Virus record (IMG/VR): IMGVR_UViG_3300021964_000101
Location: 1-51,271 of that record
DNA: 51,271 nt
Strand: one strand, 5' to 3'
Source: a virus
Shown in pieces: positions 32,823-39,798 of this stretch. Below the pieces are notes generated by a model, which ran no database searches, was not told the origin of the DNA, and was given only the letters and a program-made list of their open reading frames with translations. A program made the position numbers and the translations under genes. The first letter of the stretch is position 1; each line of letters starts with the position of its first letter.

Positions 32823-32882
32823 ATGATTTCAAAATTTATTACTATTTTTATTATAGTAAGTATTTTTTTACTATTATTTTAA
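32823..32882 (+). CDS. Possible 19-residue membrane peptide
   Basis: The frame encodes a peptide made almost entirely of Ile, Phe, Leu and Thr after a short start (ISKFITIFIIVSIFLLLF), with AGAGGA somewhat far upstream. Similar tiny membrane peptides occur at 33151 and 33198. It may be a real toxin-like or accessory peptide, or chance in AT-rich DNA. Confidence 0.3.
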   Translation: MISKFITIFIIVSIFLLLF

Positions 32883-32893
32883 TCAATGGCCGG

Positions 32894-32913
32894 GGCTCCC
32901 ATTTAAGGGGGCC
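32894..32913 (+). terminator. Stem-loop after the DUF932 region
   Basis: GGCTCCC (32894-32900) pairs with GGGGGCC (32907-32913) with one G-U pair and a six-base loop. Only a weak T stretch follows, so it could be a weak terminator, a processing site or a stabilising hairpin ahead of the 32939 gene. Confidence 0.45.
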
Positions 32914-32938
32914 TTGTAAATTATGGGAGTTAACAAAA

Positions 32939-33160
32939 ATGAAAAAAGAAAATGAAATTATAAAATCGGCTAACTTAACAACTAATATAATACAAGGTTT
33001 ATTATTACTCATGGAAAAGAAAAACCTTATTACAACAAAAGAAATGGTTGATTTATTGGCGGGTAGCGTGGAGTTAACCGCGCAACAACAAAACCAAGAA
33101 AAGGAGCAAGAAAAAGCGGAACTATTAAAAGAATTTGAAGGGGTTAATAAATGGAATTAG
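32939..33160 (+). CDS. Small helical protein
   Basis: This encodes 73 residues after a GGGAG site. It is a helical protein with a Gln/Glu/Lys-rich C-terminal coiled coil (QQQNQEKEQEKAELLKEFEG). A 14-codon hydrophobic reading frame (33151-33195) starts within its end. The function is unknown. Confidence 0.6.
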   Translation: MKKENEIIKSANLTTNIIQGLLLLMEKKNLITTKEMVDLLAGSVELTAQQQNQEKEQEKAELLKEFEGVNKWN

Positions 33161-33197
33161 TTTTAACAATTTTTATTTTATATTTGGTTTTGTAATT

Positions 33198-33272
33198 ATG
33201 GTATTTGATATAATCACATATATGCTTTTGATTTGTATTGGTGTTTTTATTATAGCTTTTTTTTACAAGTAA
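33198..33272 (+). CDS. Possible 24-residue membrane peptide
   Basis: The frame encodes an almost purely hydrophobic span (ITYMLLICIGVFIIAFFYK) ending 22 nt before an intrinsic terminator. Together with the short frame at 33151 it makes a run of tiny hydrophobic peptides. No clear ribosome-binding site is seen, so confidence is low. Confidence 0.3.
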   Translation: MVFDIITYMLLICIGVFIIAFFYK

Positions 33273-33290
33273 GATTTATTTATATAGTAC

Positions 33291-33401
33291 CCGGGGCCCC
33301 TTTTGGGGCCTTTTTTATTATAGCTGTTAAGTTACGATAATTATTTTATTTACATTAATTAAAAATTATATTAATTACCCTAATAAGAAAAGGGGGTGTT
33401 T
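33291..33401 (+). repeat. 111-nt direct repeat, copy 1 (terminator plus leader)
   Basis: This segment recurs at 33815-33925 with only a handful of differences. It contains the terminator, a conserved AT-rich stretch (AGCTGTTAAGTTA, then TTACATTAATTAAAAATT) and a strong ribosome-binding site AAAAGGGGGTGTTT just before a start codon. It works as a prefabricated 5' module for the 33404 gene. Confidence 0.85.
33295..33316 (+). terminator. Intrinsic terminator, cassette copy 1
   Basis: GGCCCC (33295-33300), loop TTTT, GGGGCC (33305-33310), followed by six T. It is a classic Rho-independent terminator closing the main early operon. Identical stem-loops occur at 33819 and 34176. Confidence 0.9.
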
Positions 33402-33403
33402 AC

Positions 33404-33793
33404 ATGAATGAAAAAGAAATATTAAAAGTTTTAAAATCATATCAAGCTGTTTTTTTCTTTATTAATTATGAAACTAAAGACCGCATAATATGGGGTTTAA
33501 AATCATATGATGATATGAATAATTTTAGACCTATTCGTTATGAAATAGCCAATAAACGAAGGGAGCTAGAAAAACCTATTTATAATATCATGCACAGATT
33601 TATTAGAAAAAATGGTGTTAAATTTAGAACTTTTGAAGATATGCCAAGTTATGATTTTAAGACAGGATGGTATTATAACAAAGACCAAGAGATAGATTTT
33701 GAACCATTAGACCTAGTAACTAAGCCCGATTTGGGCCATACAGGATTAAGTTATAGAAATCCTAAAACCAATGAATTTGAGTTTGTAGGATAA
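33404..33793 (+). CDS. Cassette gene 1, hypothetical protein
   Basis: This encodes 129 residues from an ATG 7-8 nt after the very G-rich ribosome-binding site. It is soluble and aromatic-rich (YQAVFFFINYETKDRIIWGL, FDFKTGWYY-like centre). It is bracketed by identical terminators, like a phage moron. No family is recognised. Confidence 0.7.
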   Translation: MNEKEILKVLKSYQAVFFFINYETKDRIIWGLKSYDDMNNFRPIRYEIANKRRELEKPIYNIMHRFIRKNGVKFRTFEDMPSYDFKTGWYYNKDQEIDFEPLDLVTKPDLGHTGLSYRNPKTNEFEFVG

Positions 33794-33814
33794 TAATTAT
33801 TATTTATTTGAAAA

Positions 33815-33925
33815 CCGGGGCCCCTTTTGGGGCCTTTTTTATTACAGCTGTTAAGTTATGATAATTATTTTATTTACATTAATTAAAAATTATATTAACT
33901 ACCATAATTAGAAAAGGGGGTGTTT
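33815..33925 (+). repeat. 111-nt direct repeat, copy 2 (terminator plus leader)
   Basis: This is the second copy of the 33291-33401 module, placed before the 33931 gene. Differences are single substitutions, for example TTACAGC for TTATAGC and TTATGAT for TTACGAT. The near identity of noncoding DNA beside unrelated genes implies duplication or selection of the leader. Confidence 0.85.
33819..33840 (+). terminator. Intrinsic terminator, cassette copy 2
   Basis: GGCCCC (33819-33824), TTTT loop, GGGGCC (33829-33834), six T. It separates the two cassette genes. Confidence 0.9.
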
Positions 33926-33930
33926 TATTT

Positions 33931-34146
33931 ATGGATAAAAAAGTATTAAAATACGATATTGCTAATTTAACTAATGATATAAATTACCCGGGTTATATTA
34001 AAAATGCGGGATATTTGGAAGGCTTGGCGCATATGTTTGATTATATCAATAACAGTAATACTGTTAATAATGAAATTCTTGTCCATATTACCGATGAGAT
34101 GACAAGAAAAGGCGCTATTAATTTAAGATATAATGATGATGTTTAG
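33931..34146 (+). CDS. Cassette gene 2, hypothetical protein
   Basis: This encodes 71 residues after GGGGGTG. It is acidic and helical (GYLEGLAHMFDYINNSNT core) with no recognised domain and no similarity to cassette gene 1. It is followed by a third copy of the terminator stem. A small accessory or anti-host protein is a reasonable guess from its setting. Confidence 0.65.
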   Translation: MDKKVLKYDIANLTNDINYPGYIKNAGYLEGLAHMFDYINNSNTVNNEILVHITDEMTRKGAINLRYNDDV

Positions 34147-34175
34147 TTAATATTTATTTATTTAAAATGGTATAG

Positions 34176-34197
34176 GGCCCCTTTTGGGGCCTTTTTT
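34176..34197 (+). terminator. Intrinsic terminator, third copy
   Basis: GGCCCC (34176-34181), TTTT loop, GGGGCC (34186-34191), six T. It isolates the early block from the control region that follows. Confidence 0.9.
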
Positions 34198-34686
34198 ATT
34201 TATTTGGTTTGCTATTATGTGGGGGAATTTAACCGGGTTTAATGGGGGGTTTTATAGCCGGTTTTATTACTGGTATACTGTGGGTTTAAATGGGTGTTTA
34301 ACCCCTTGTTTGGGGGGTTTTAGGGGGTTTTATTGTACGCCCCCGCGCTTAATCTAGCCGGCCCCCTAAACTGTAAACTAGGATATATTATTGTATGTAC
34401 CCTAAATAATAACCCCGGGGCCTTACCCCTAGTAATAAGAATTAGGGAATATAACCTAAATTATATTATAGGCTATATTTTAGGGTATTTACCCGGGGGA
34501 ATATGTCATTAATAAGAGGGTACTACATATAGATAAATATATATAAATATACTAGATATAGTATACTAGGGCCATGGGGGGGTGGTACATATGCTTGTAT
34601 GCCAGTAAGAAAATAAATTAGGAAAATGGGGGTGTAAACTAGATTGGTCGGCTATGCCCCGGTAAACCCCCCTATAACCCCCCTAG

Positions 34687-34703
34687 TAATAATTGGTCGG
34701 CTA
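34687..34703 (+). repeat. TAATAATTGGTCGGCTA element
   Basis: This 17-nt word is present in inverse orientation at 27503-27519. A 12-nt core match, ATTGGTCGGCTA, is also at 34643-34654. The shared use of one element by the two largest control regions suggests a regulator or origin-binding site. Confidence 0.6.
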
Positions 34704-34819
34704 ACCCCTAATATACCCCCTAGGGTATAGGTGTAAAGCCCCCGGGTAGGGGTAACTTATATATTATACACCCAAATTCAAATCTGTCAAGAAAAAAATT
34801 ATTTTTTTATAAAAAAAGG

Positions 34820-34847
34820 TTGACAACTAGTAAATACGGGATATAAT
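34820..34847 (+). promoter_or_regulatory. Late promoter, sigma-70 type
   Basis: TTGACA (34820-34825) and TATAAT (34842-34847) are perfect consensus boxes with a 16-nt spacer; a second overlapping TATAAT follows. It lies 96 nt before the terminase small subunit candidate and faces the whole structural block. Use of host RNA polymerase fits the absence of a phage polymerase. Confidence 0.8.
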
Positions 34848-34942
34848 ATAATATATTGTAATTAAATAATTGCACACAATTCCACAAACTTATTATTTAA
34901 TAAAAGCGAATTAGTGGTGCATACAAAACCCGCGGGTTTATC

Positions 34943-35362
34943 ATGATATCAAATTTACTAGCACAACCAAAAAAACAAAAGAAAGAGCTTACTGAAAAGC
35001 AATCTATCTTCATTGATGAATTAATGCGTAATGGCGGTAGCATATCCCAAGCTATAAAAGTAGCGGGATATAGCGAAGGCTCACGCAAATGGCTAGTAGA
35101 ATCAGTACGGGATGAGATAATAGACCGTACCAAGCAAGAACTAGCCCTTAATGGCCCAAAAGCCGCTAGTAGGTTAGTTTCTACCCTAGATGAAGATGGA
35201 ACAACCCCTAAAGGGGATTTAAGGCTCAAAGCCGCAGAAAGTTTATTAAACAGAATTGGTATTGGCTCTAATGAAGCCATAGACCATAACGTACAAGTTA
35301 TGCATGGTGTTGTATTACTACCAAGCAAAAAAGAAGAGATAATAGAACATAGTGATGAATAA
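34943..35362 (+). CDS. Terminase small subunit candidate
   Basis: This encodes 139 residues. The N-terminal KKELTEKQSIFIDELMRNGG and ISQAIKVAGYSEGSRKWL form the helix-turn-helix pattern of phage small terminases (NUMOD/HTH type), followed by helices for oligomerisation and an acidic end. It precedes the large subunit by two small genes. The start lacks a ribosome-binding site and lies just after a 14-nt perfect palindrome (34926-34939), suggesting control at this point. Confidence 0.7.
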   Translation: MISNLLAQPKKQKKELTEKQSIFIDELMRNGGSISQAIKVAGYSEGSRKWLVESVRDEIIDRTKQELALNGPKAASRLVSTLDEDGTTPKGDLRLKAAESLLNRIGIGSNEAIDHNVQVMHGVVLLPSKKEEIIEHSDE

Positions 35363-35585
35363 TGAACATGATACCAGAAAAACATCTACTATACCCTTCG
35401 GATACGAGCTTAGCAATGACGGGAAGACGCTTCTACCCATCGAGCAAGAGCTTGAGGCATATCAAAAAGCTAAACAGTATCTTCAAACTTGCTCTTATAG
35501 GGAAGTTGCTAGTTGGTTATCCGCAACAACAAAACGGCCTATTAGTGCCCAAGGTTTACGAAAGAAGGTTTTAAATGAGCAATAA
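35352..35585 (+). CDS. Orphan recombinase-like winged-helix domain
   Basis: This encodes 77 residues overlapping the previous gene by 11 nt. The order IPFGYELSNDGKTLLPIEQE, then LQTCSYREVASWL and ISAQGLRK, resembles the DNA-binding Recombinase domain of large serine recombinases without any catalytic domain. It is probably a small DNA-binding protein in packaging or regulation. The similarity is by eye only. Confidence 0.6.
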   Translation: MMNNEHDTRKTSTIPFGYELSNDGKTLLPIEQELEAYQKAKQYLQTCSYREVASWLSATTKRPISAQGLRKKVLNEQ

Positions 35586-35739
35586 CAATAAATTAGCAAA
35601 CCCAAGCAAAGCTGACCTAAATAAAGATGGTAAGTTATCTGGATATGAGAAAAAACGTGGCAAAGCCATAGAAAATGCAATGAAATTGCAAAAGAAATAT
35701 GGGGGAAAGGTAAGAAAGCCAAATAACTACGGGTTATAA
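35575..35739 (+). CDS. 54-residue protein with an EF-hand loop
   Basis: The ATG overlaps the previous gene by 11 nt, and the stop is one base before the terminase start. Residues 14-25 (DLNKDGKLSGYE) match the 12-residue EF-hand calcium loop at positions 1, 3, 5, 6, 8, 9 and 12. The rest is a basic helix and tail. It is like half of an EF-hand pair, so it might dimerise or bind another protein. It lies within the terminase operon. Confidence 0.7.
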   Translation: MSNNNKLANPSKADLNKDGKLSGYEKKRGKAIENAMKLQKKYGGKVRKPNNYGL

Positions 35740-35740
35740 G

Positions 35741-37390
35741 GTGAATGACATACCTCTACCAAAGCCGAAAAGGCAATATAATTACAGTTCTGCCCAAAAA
35801 GCAAAGATAGCGGCTCAAAAAAAGATTAGAGAAGCTAAGAAAACAGCAGAAAGAAAGAAAAAACAGCTAAAAACCTACCGAGATAAGGCTAGAAATGCTG
35901 AAAATAACCTAAAAAAGATAGAAGGTACACTTACAGGTAAGAAACCTGCTGTTTTAACAGAAGAAGACATACAAAAAGCACCAAAAGCTGTTCGTGAAGA
36001 GATAGATAATAGCAATATTATCTTTAAACCAAACGAAGGGCCACAAACAGATTTCCTAGCCGCACCAGAACGTGATGTTTTATATGGTGGAGCGGCAGGC
36101 GGAGGTAAATCATACGCCCTACTAGTTGATTTACTACGTTATGCGGATATATCAGACCATCGTGCATTACTCCTCAGACGTACTTTGAATGAATTAACAG
36201 AGTTAATTGATAAAAGTAAACAAATATATCCAAAAGCATTTCCGGGGGCAGTATTTAAAGAAGCAAAATCAATGTGGGTGTTTCCTAGTGGAGCAACTGC
36301 ATGGTTTTCTTATTTGGATAAAGATACAGACGTTACACGATATCAAGGACAATCCTTTACATGGATTGGTGTTGACGAAATAACACACTACCCAAGCCCA
36401 TATGTATGGGAATATTTACGTTCACGTCTGAGAACAACCAACCCGAGCATAAAAGCGTACATGCGATGTACAGCTAACCCCGGTGGTGTTGGAGGATGGT
36501 GGGTTAAAAAAATGTATATTGACCCTGCTCCTCCAGATATTGCTTTTGCGGCACAGGACATGGAAACGAAAGAGGTTTATCGTTGGCCAACAGAACATGA
36601 AAAATCTGGTCAACCATTATTCTTCCGTAAATTTATACCGGCTCGTTTAACAGATAACCCCTACCTGATGAATGATGGCCAGTATGAGGCAATGTTACGT
36701 TCATTACCAGAAATAGAGCGTAAAAGATTACTAGAAGGTGATTGGGATGTTGCAGAAGGAGCGGCATTTCCAGAATTTGAAAGGTCACTGCATGTTGTTA
36801 AACCTTTTGAGTTATCACCATCATGGCAACGCATACGAGCGGCTGACTATGGATTTACTTCACCCTCTTGTGTATTGTGGGGCGCTGTTGATTGGGATGG
36901 TAATCTAATAATATACAGAGAGTTATACGGAAAACAATATACTGGTGAAGCTTTAGCCCGTCTAATTATACAATTTGAACGTGATGATAAACCACCATCA
37001 ACATTTGTATTAGATGCAAGCTGTTGGAATAGAACAGGACACGGCCTTAGTATAGCTGAAACAATGATACGCAACGGTGTAAGATGGACACCTTCCGATA
37101 GAAACCGGCTTGCCGGTAAAATGGAAATACATCGCCGATTATCACTTGATAATGGCAAACCATCTATTTACATATTTGAAACGTGTACTAATTTAATTAG
37201 AACGCTTGGTAATATACCAACATCTAAAACAAATCCAGAAGATGTAGATACAAAAGCTGAAGACCATGCTTATGATGCATTGCGTTATATGGTAATGACA
37301 AGGCAATCAAGTAGACCTACAGTTCCGGATATACTACAACAAATAAAGCGAGAAGCTTACCGACCGGAAGATAATGTTTTCGGTTATTAA
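35741..37390 (+). CDS. Terminase large subunit
   Basis: This encodes 549 residues from a GTG start. After a Lys-rich coiled coil (10-62), the ATPase has Walker A GGAAGGGKS (116-124), Walker B TWIGVDEIT with Asp212-Glu213, and the coupling motif CTANPGG. The C-terminal RNase H-like nuclease shows RAADYGF, VLDASCW and DHAYDALRY. It powers DNA packaging into the prohead and cuts the concatemer. The basic coiled N-terminus is longer than usual and may bind DNA. Confidence 0.95.
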   Translation: MNDIPLPKPKRQYNYSSAQKAKIAAQKKIREAKKTAERKKKQLKTYRDKARNAENNLKKIEGTLTGKKPAVLTEEDIQKAPKAVREEIDNSNIIFKPNEGPQTDFLAAPERDVLYGGAAGGGKSYALLVDLLRYADISDHRALLLRRTLNELTELIDKSKQIYPKAFPGAVFKEAKSMWVFPSGATAWFSYLDKDTDVTRYQGQSFTWIGVDEITHYPSPYVWEYLRSRLRTTNPSIKAYMRCTANPGGVGGWWVKKMYIDPAPPDIAFAAQDMETKEVYRWPTEHEKSGQPLFFRKFIPARLTDNPYLMNDGQYEAMLRSLPEIERKRLLEGDWDVAEGAAFPEFERSLHVVKPFELSPSWQRIRAADYGFTSPSCVLWGAVDWDGNLIIYRELYGKQYTGEALARLIIQFERDDKPPSTFVLDASCWNRTGHGLSIAETMIRNGVRWTPSDRNRLAGKMEIHRRLSLDNGKPSIYIFETCTNLIRTLGNIPTSKTNPEDVDTKAEDHAYDALRYMVMTRQSSRPTVPDILQQIKREAYRPEDNVFGY

Positions 37391-37414
37391 TTTAAATTTT
37401 AAGAGGAGTAAAAA

Positions 37415-37642
37415 ATGAAAACTGCAAAAAATCCAGTTGATGCAAGTATAGTTAACTCTATGCCAAGCCAAGGATATCTTAGCCCTGCAAGTGAAGCGGC
37501 GGGTGCAAAAGAGAAACCTCAATTTTCTACAGAAATTAATGAGCCAAATAAATCATTAATTTTAGAAGCAGGAAAAAAGGGAAAAGGCAAAGCACAAGTT
37601 GATTCTGCTATACTAAATTCAAGCGAAGATAAAGATTATTAA
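37415..37642 (+). CDS. Small head-module protein
   Basis: This encodes 75 residues after AAGAGGAG. It is Ser/Ala/Lys-rich and probably disordered, with GKKGKGKAQVDSAI near the end. Its place between terminase and portal suggests a packaging or head assembly accessory. No family is recognised. Confidence 0.7.
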   Translation: MKTAKNPVDASIVNSMPSQGYLSPASEAAGAKEKPQFSTEINEPNKSLILEAGKKGKGKAQVDSAILNSSEDKDY

Positions 37643-37656
37643 AATAAGGAATAACA

Positions 37657-39762
37657 ATGGCAGATGACGCAAAAGATACAGCGTCTACATTAGTACCGGA
37701 AGATGCACCGGGCATTGTTGGTTACATTACTGAAAAATATAATGAAGCTAAAAATGCTAGGTATACTCATGAACAACGATGGTTAAAAGCATTTAAAAAC
37801 TATCGTGGTATTTATGATTCATCAACACAATTTCGTAGTACAGAAAAAAGTAAAGTTTTTGTTAAAATAACAAAGACAAAAGTTTTGGCCGCATATGGTC
37901 AAATCGTAGATGTTTTATTTGCAAATAAAAAATTTCCAATAACTATTACATCGACACCTTTACCAGAAGGAATAGATGAAACAGCACACTTAGGTGTACC
38001 GGGTGAAGAACAATTAAAATCACCTTATGGTTTTCCGGGTGATGATATGGAATTACAACCGGGAGCAACAGAAGCAACACCAAGACAAGGTGGTGCTAAT
38101 CTCGGTGGTTTAGCAGATAAATATGCAGGTGCAAACTTACAATCGGGTAAAGCACGTATTCCAAATCAACCAGAAATACATCCTGCACAAGAGACAGCAA
38201 GACGTATGGAGAAATTAATCCATGACCAATTGCTTGATACAAATGCAACTAATGTATTGCGTCATGCTATATTTGAATCTGTTTTATTAGGAACAGGCAT
38301 TGTTAAAGGCCCCTTTAATTATGCAAAAACAGTTCATCGTTGGGATAATATAGATGGACAAAAAATGTATGTACCATACATAAAAGAAGTTCCACGTATT
38401 GAAGCTGTATCATGTTGGGATTTTTTTCCAGACCCAGATGCAACATCAGTAAACGATTCAAATTATGTAATTCAACGACATAAATTTACACGTAATCAAC
38501 TGCGTGATTTAATTAATCATGCGTATTTTGACGGTGATGCTATTGCTGATTGTTTAGCAATGGGAGCAAACTACACAACAGAATACTATGAAGATATTAT
38601 CCAATCATATGATAATCAAAGTGGTAGTTATGAAATGGATAGATATGAAGTTTATGAATATTGGGGAACTTTAGATAAAAATTTAGCAAGTGAAATCGGT
38701 ATGGATGAACCACCTAATGCATCCGAGTTAGACCAATTTCAAATAAATGCATGGATATGTAATGGAAAAGTTTTACGAGCAGTTTTAAATCCATTTACAC
38801 CAGAAAGAATACCATATCAATCAATTCCATATGAAATAAATCCATATCAACTATTTGGTGTTGGTGTTCCAGAAAATATGGAAGATGCACAATTACTAAT
38901 GAACGGTCACGTTCGTATGGCAATAGATAACTTAGCGTTAGCAGGTAATCTAGTTTTCGATGTTGATGAAGCATCCTTAGTACCGGGACAAAGTATGGAT
39001 ATATTTCCGGGTAAAATATTTAGACGACAATCAGGTGTTACAGGAACAGCTATTAATGGTTTAAAGTTTCCAAACACAGCCGGTGAAAATTTACAAATGT
39101 ATATGCAAGCAAGACAACTTGCAGATGAAGAAACAGGAATACCGTCTGTTATGCATGGGCAAACAGGTGTAGCAGGAACGGGTAGAACAGCATCGGGGTT
39201 ATCAATGCTCCTTAGTGGTGCTAGTTTATCAATAAAAACAGTAATGAAAAATATTGATGACTTTTTATTAAAACCACTTGGTGAAGCAATGTTCCAATGG
39301 AATATGCAATTTGATGAAGACAATCCAGATATTGTTGGTGATTTGGAAATTAAACCACATGGTGTTGCAAGTGTAATGCAAAAAGAAGTTAGGTCACAAC
39401 GCTTAACAACTTTATTACAAACAGTATCTAATCCTATGTTAGCACCATTTATTAAAATTCCAAATTTAATGAGGGAGTTAGCAATTGCACAAGACATTGA
39501 CCCAGACAGTTTGGTTAATGATATTAATGACGCACAAATTTTTGCAGAAATGTTAAGAGGTTTAAATGTTCAACAACAAGCAAGCGAGCAAGCTCAAGGC
39601 CCTAGTCAGCAACAAGATGGCATGGGAGGCACTGGAGGAATACCTGCAGGCGCTAACCCACAAGACGCATCGGGCGTTGGTGGTGGCACAATCGGAACAG
39701 GAAATGTTCCGCAATCAGGGGAGAGCAATTTTACTGGAAACGCTCCTTCAACTGAAGAGTAA
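37657..39762 (+). CDS. Portal protein
   Basis: This encodes 701 residues, immediately after terminase. The N-terminal part (HEQRWLKAFKNYRGIYDSST, then KTKVLAAYGQIVDVLFANK) and the central EVPRIEAVSCWDFFPDPDAT with DEETGIPSVMHGQTG are typical of long podovirus head-tail connectors. The C-terminus is Gln/Gly-rich and disordered. Twelve copies should form the ring through which DNA passes. It also nucleates scaffold and coat assembly. Confidence 0.88.
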   Translation: MADDAKDTASTLVPEDAPGIVGYITEKYNEAKNARYTHEQRWLKAFKNYRGIYDSSTQFRSTEKSKVFVKITKTKVLAAYGQIVDVLFANKKFPITITSTPLPEGIDETAHLGVPGEEQLKSPYGFPGDDMELQPGATEATPRQGGANLGGLADKYAGANLQSGKARIPNQPEIHPAQETARRMEKLIHDQLLDTNATNVLRHAIFESVLLGTGIVKGPFNYAKTVHRWDNIDGQKMYVPYIKEVPRIEAVSCWDFFPDPDATSVNDSNYVIQRHKFTRNQLRDLINHAYFDGDAIADCLAMGANYTTEYYEDIIQSYDNQSGSYEMDRYEVYEYWGTLDKNLASEIGMDEPPNASELDQFQINAWICNGKVLRAVLNPFTPERIPYQSIPYEINPYQLFGVGVPENMEDAQLLMNGHVRMAIDNLALAGNLVFDVDEASLVPGQSMDIFPGKIFRRQSGVTGTAINGLKFPNTAGENLQMYMQARQLADEETGIPSVMHGQTGVAGTGRTASGLSMLLSGASLSIKTVMKNIDDFLLKPLGEAMFQWNMQFDEDNPDIVGDLEIKPHGVASVMQKEVRSQRLTTLLQTVSNPMLAPFIKIPNLMRELAIAQDIDPDSLVNDINDAQIFAEMLRGLNVQQQASEQAQGPSQQQDGMGGTGGIPAGANPQDASGVGGGTIGTGNVPQSGESNFTGNAPSTEE

Positions 39763-39798
39763 CGTACAAGATTTTGAGAAAAATAATAGGGAGAAATA

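Larger units (their letters stand above)
34198..34942. promoter_or_regulatory. Gene-free control region before the late block
   Basis: About 750 nt contain no convincing gene. The region alternates AT-rich runs with tracts of four to seven G or C, which are rare elsewhere. It includes G runs at 34282, 34292, 34312 and 34323 that could form a G-quadruplex, CCCGGG at 34414, 34492 and 34741, and two copies of ATTGGTCGGCTA (34643-34654 and 34693-34704). Its position between early and late blocks suits an origin, a packaging or cos-type site, or a late regulatory region. Confidence 0.6.

Noticed and set aside
34198-34942. tRNA genes or a CRISPR array in the long gene-free regions
   Set aside because: No cloverleaf with TTCRA-type loop and no regularly spaced repeats were seen here or in 29050-29610.
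35352-35585. Functional serine recombinase or integrase
   Set aside because: Only a short DNA-binding-like segment is present; no catalytic domain and no attachment-site-like structure was seen, so lysogeny is not supported.
38907-39497. Minus-strand 196-codon frame opposite the portal gene
   Set aside because: It is an antisense shadow of a strongly supported gene, with Ile/Ser/Cys-biased composition.
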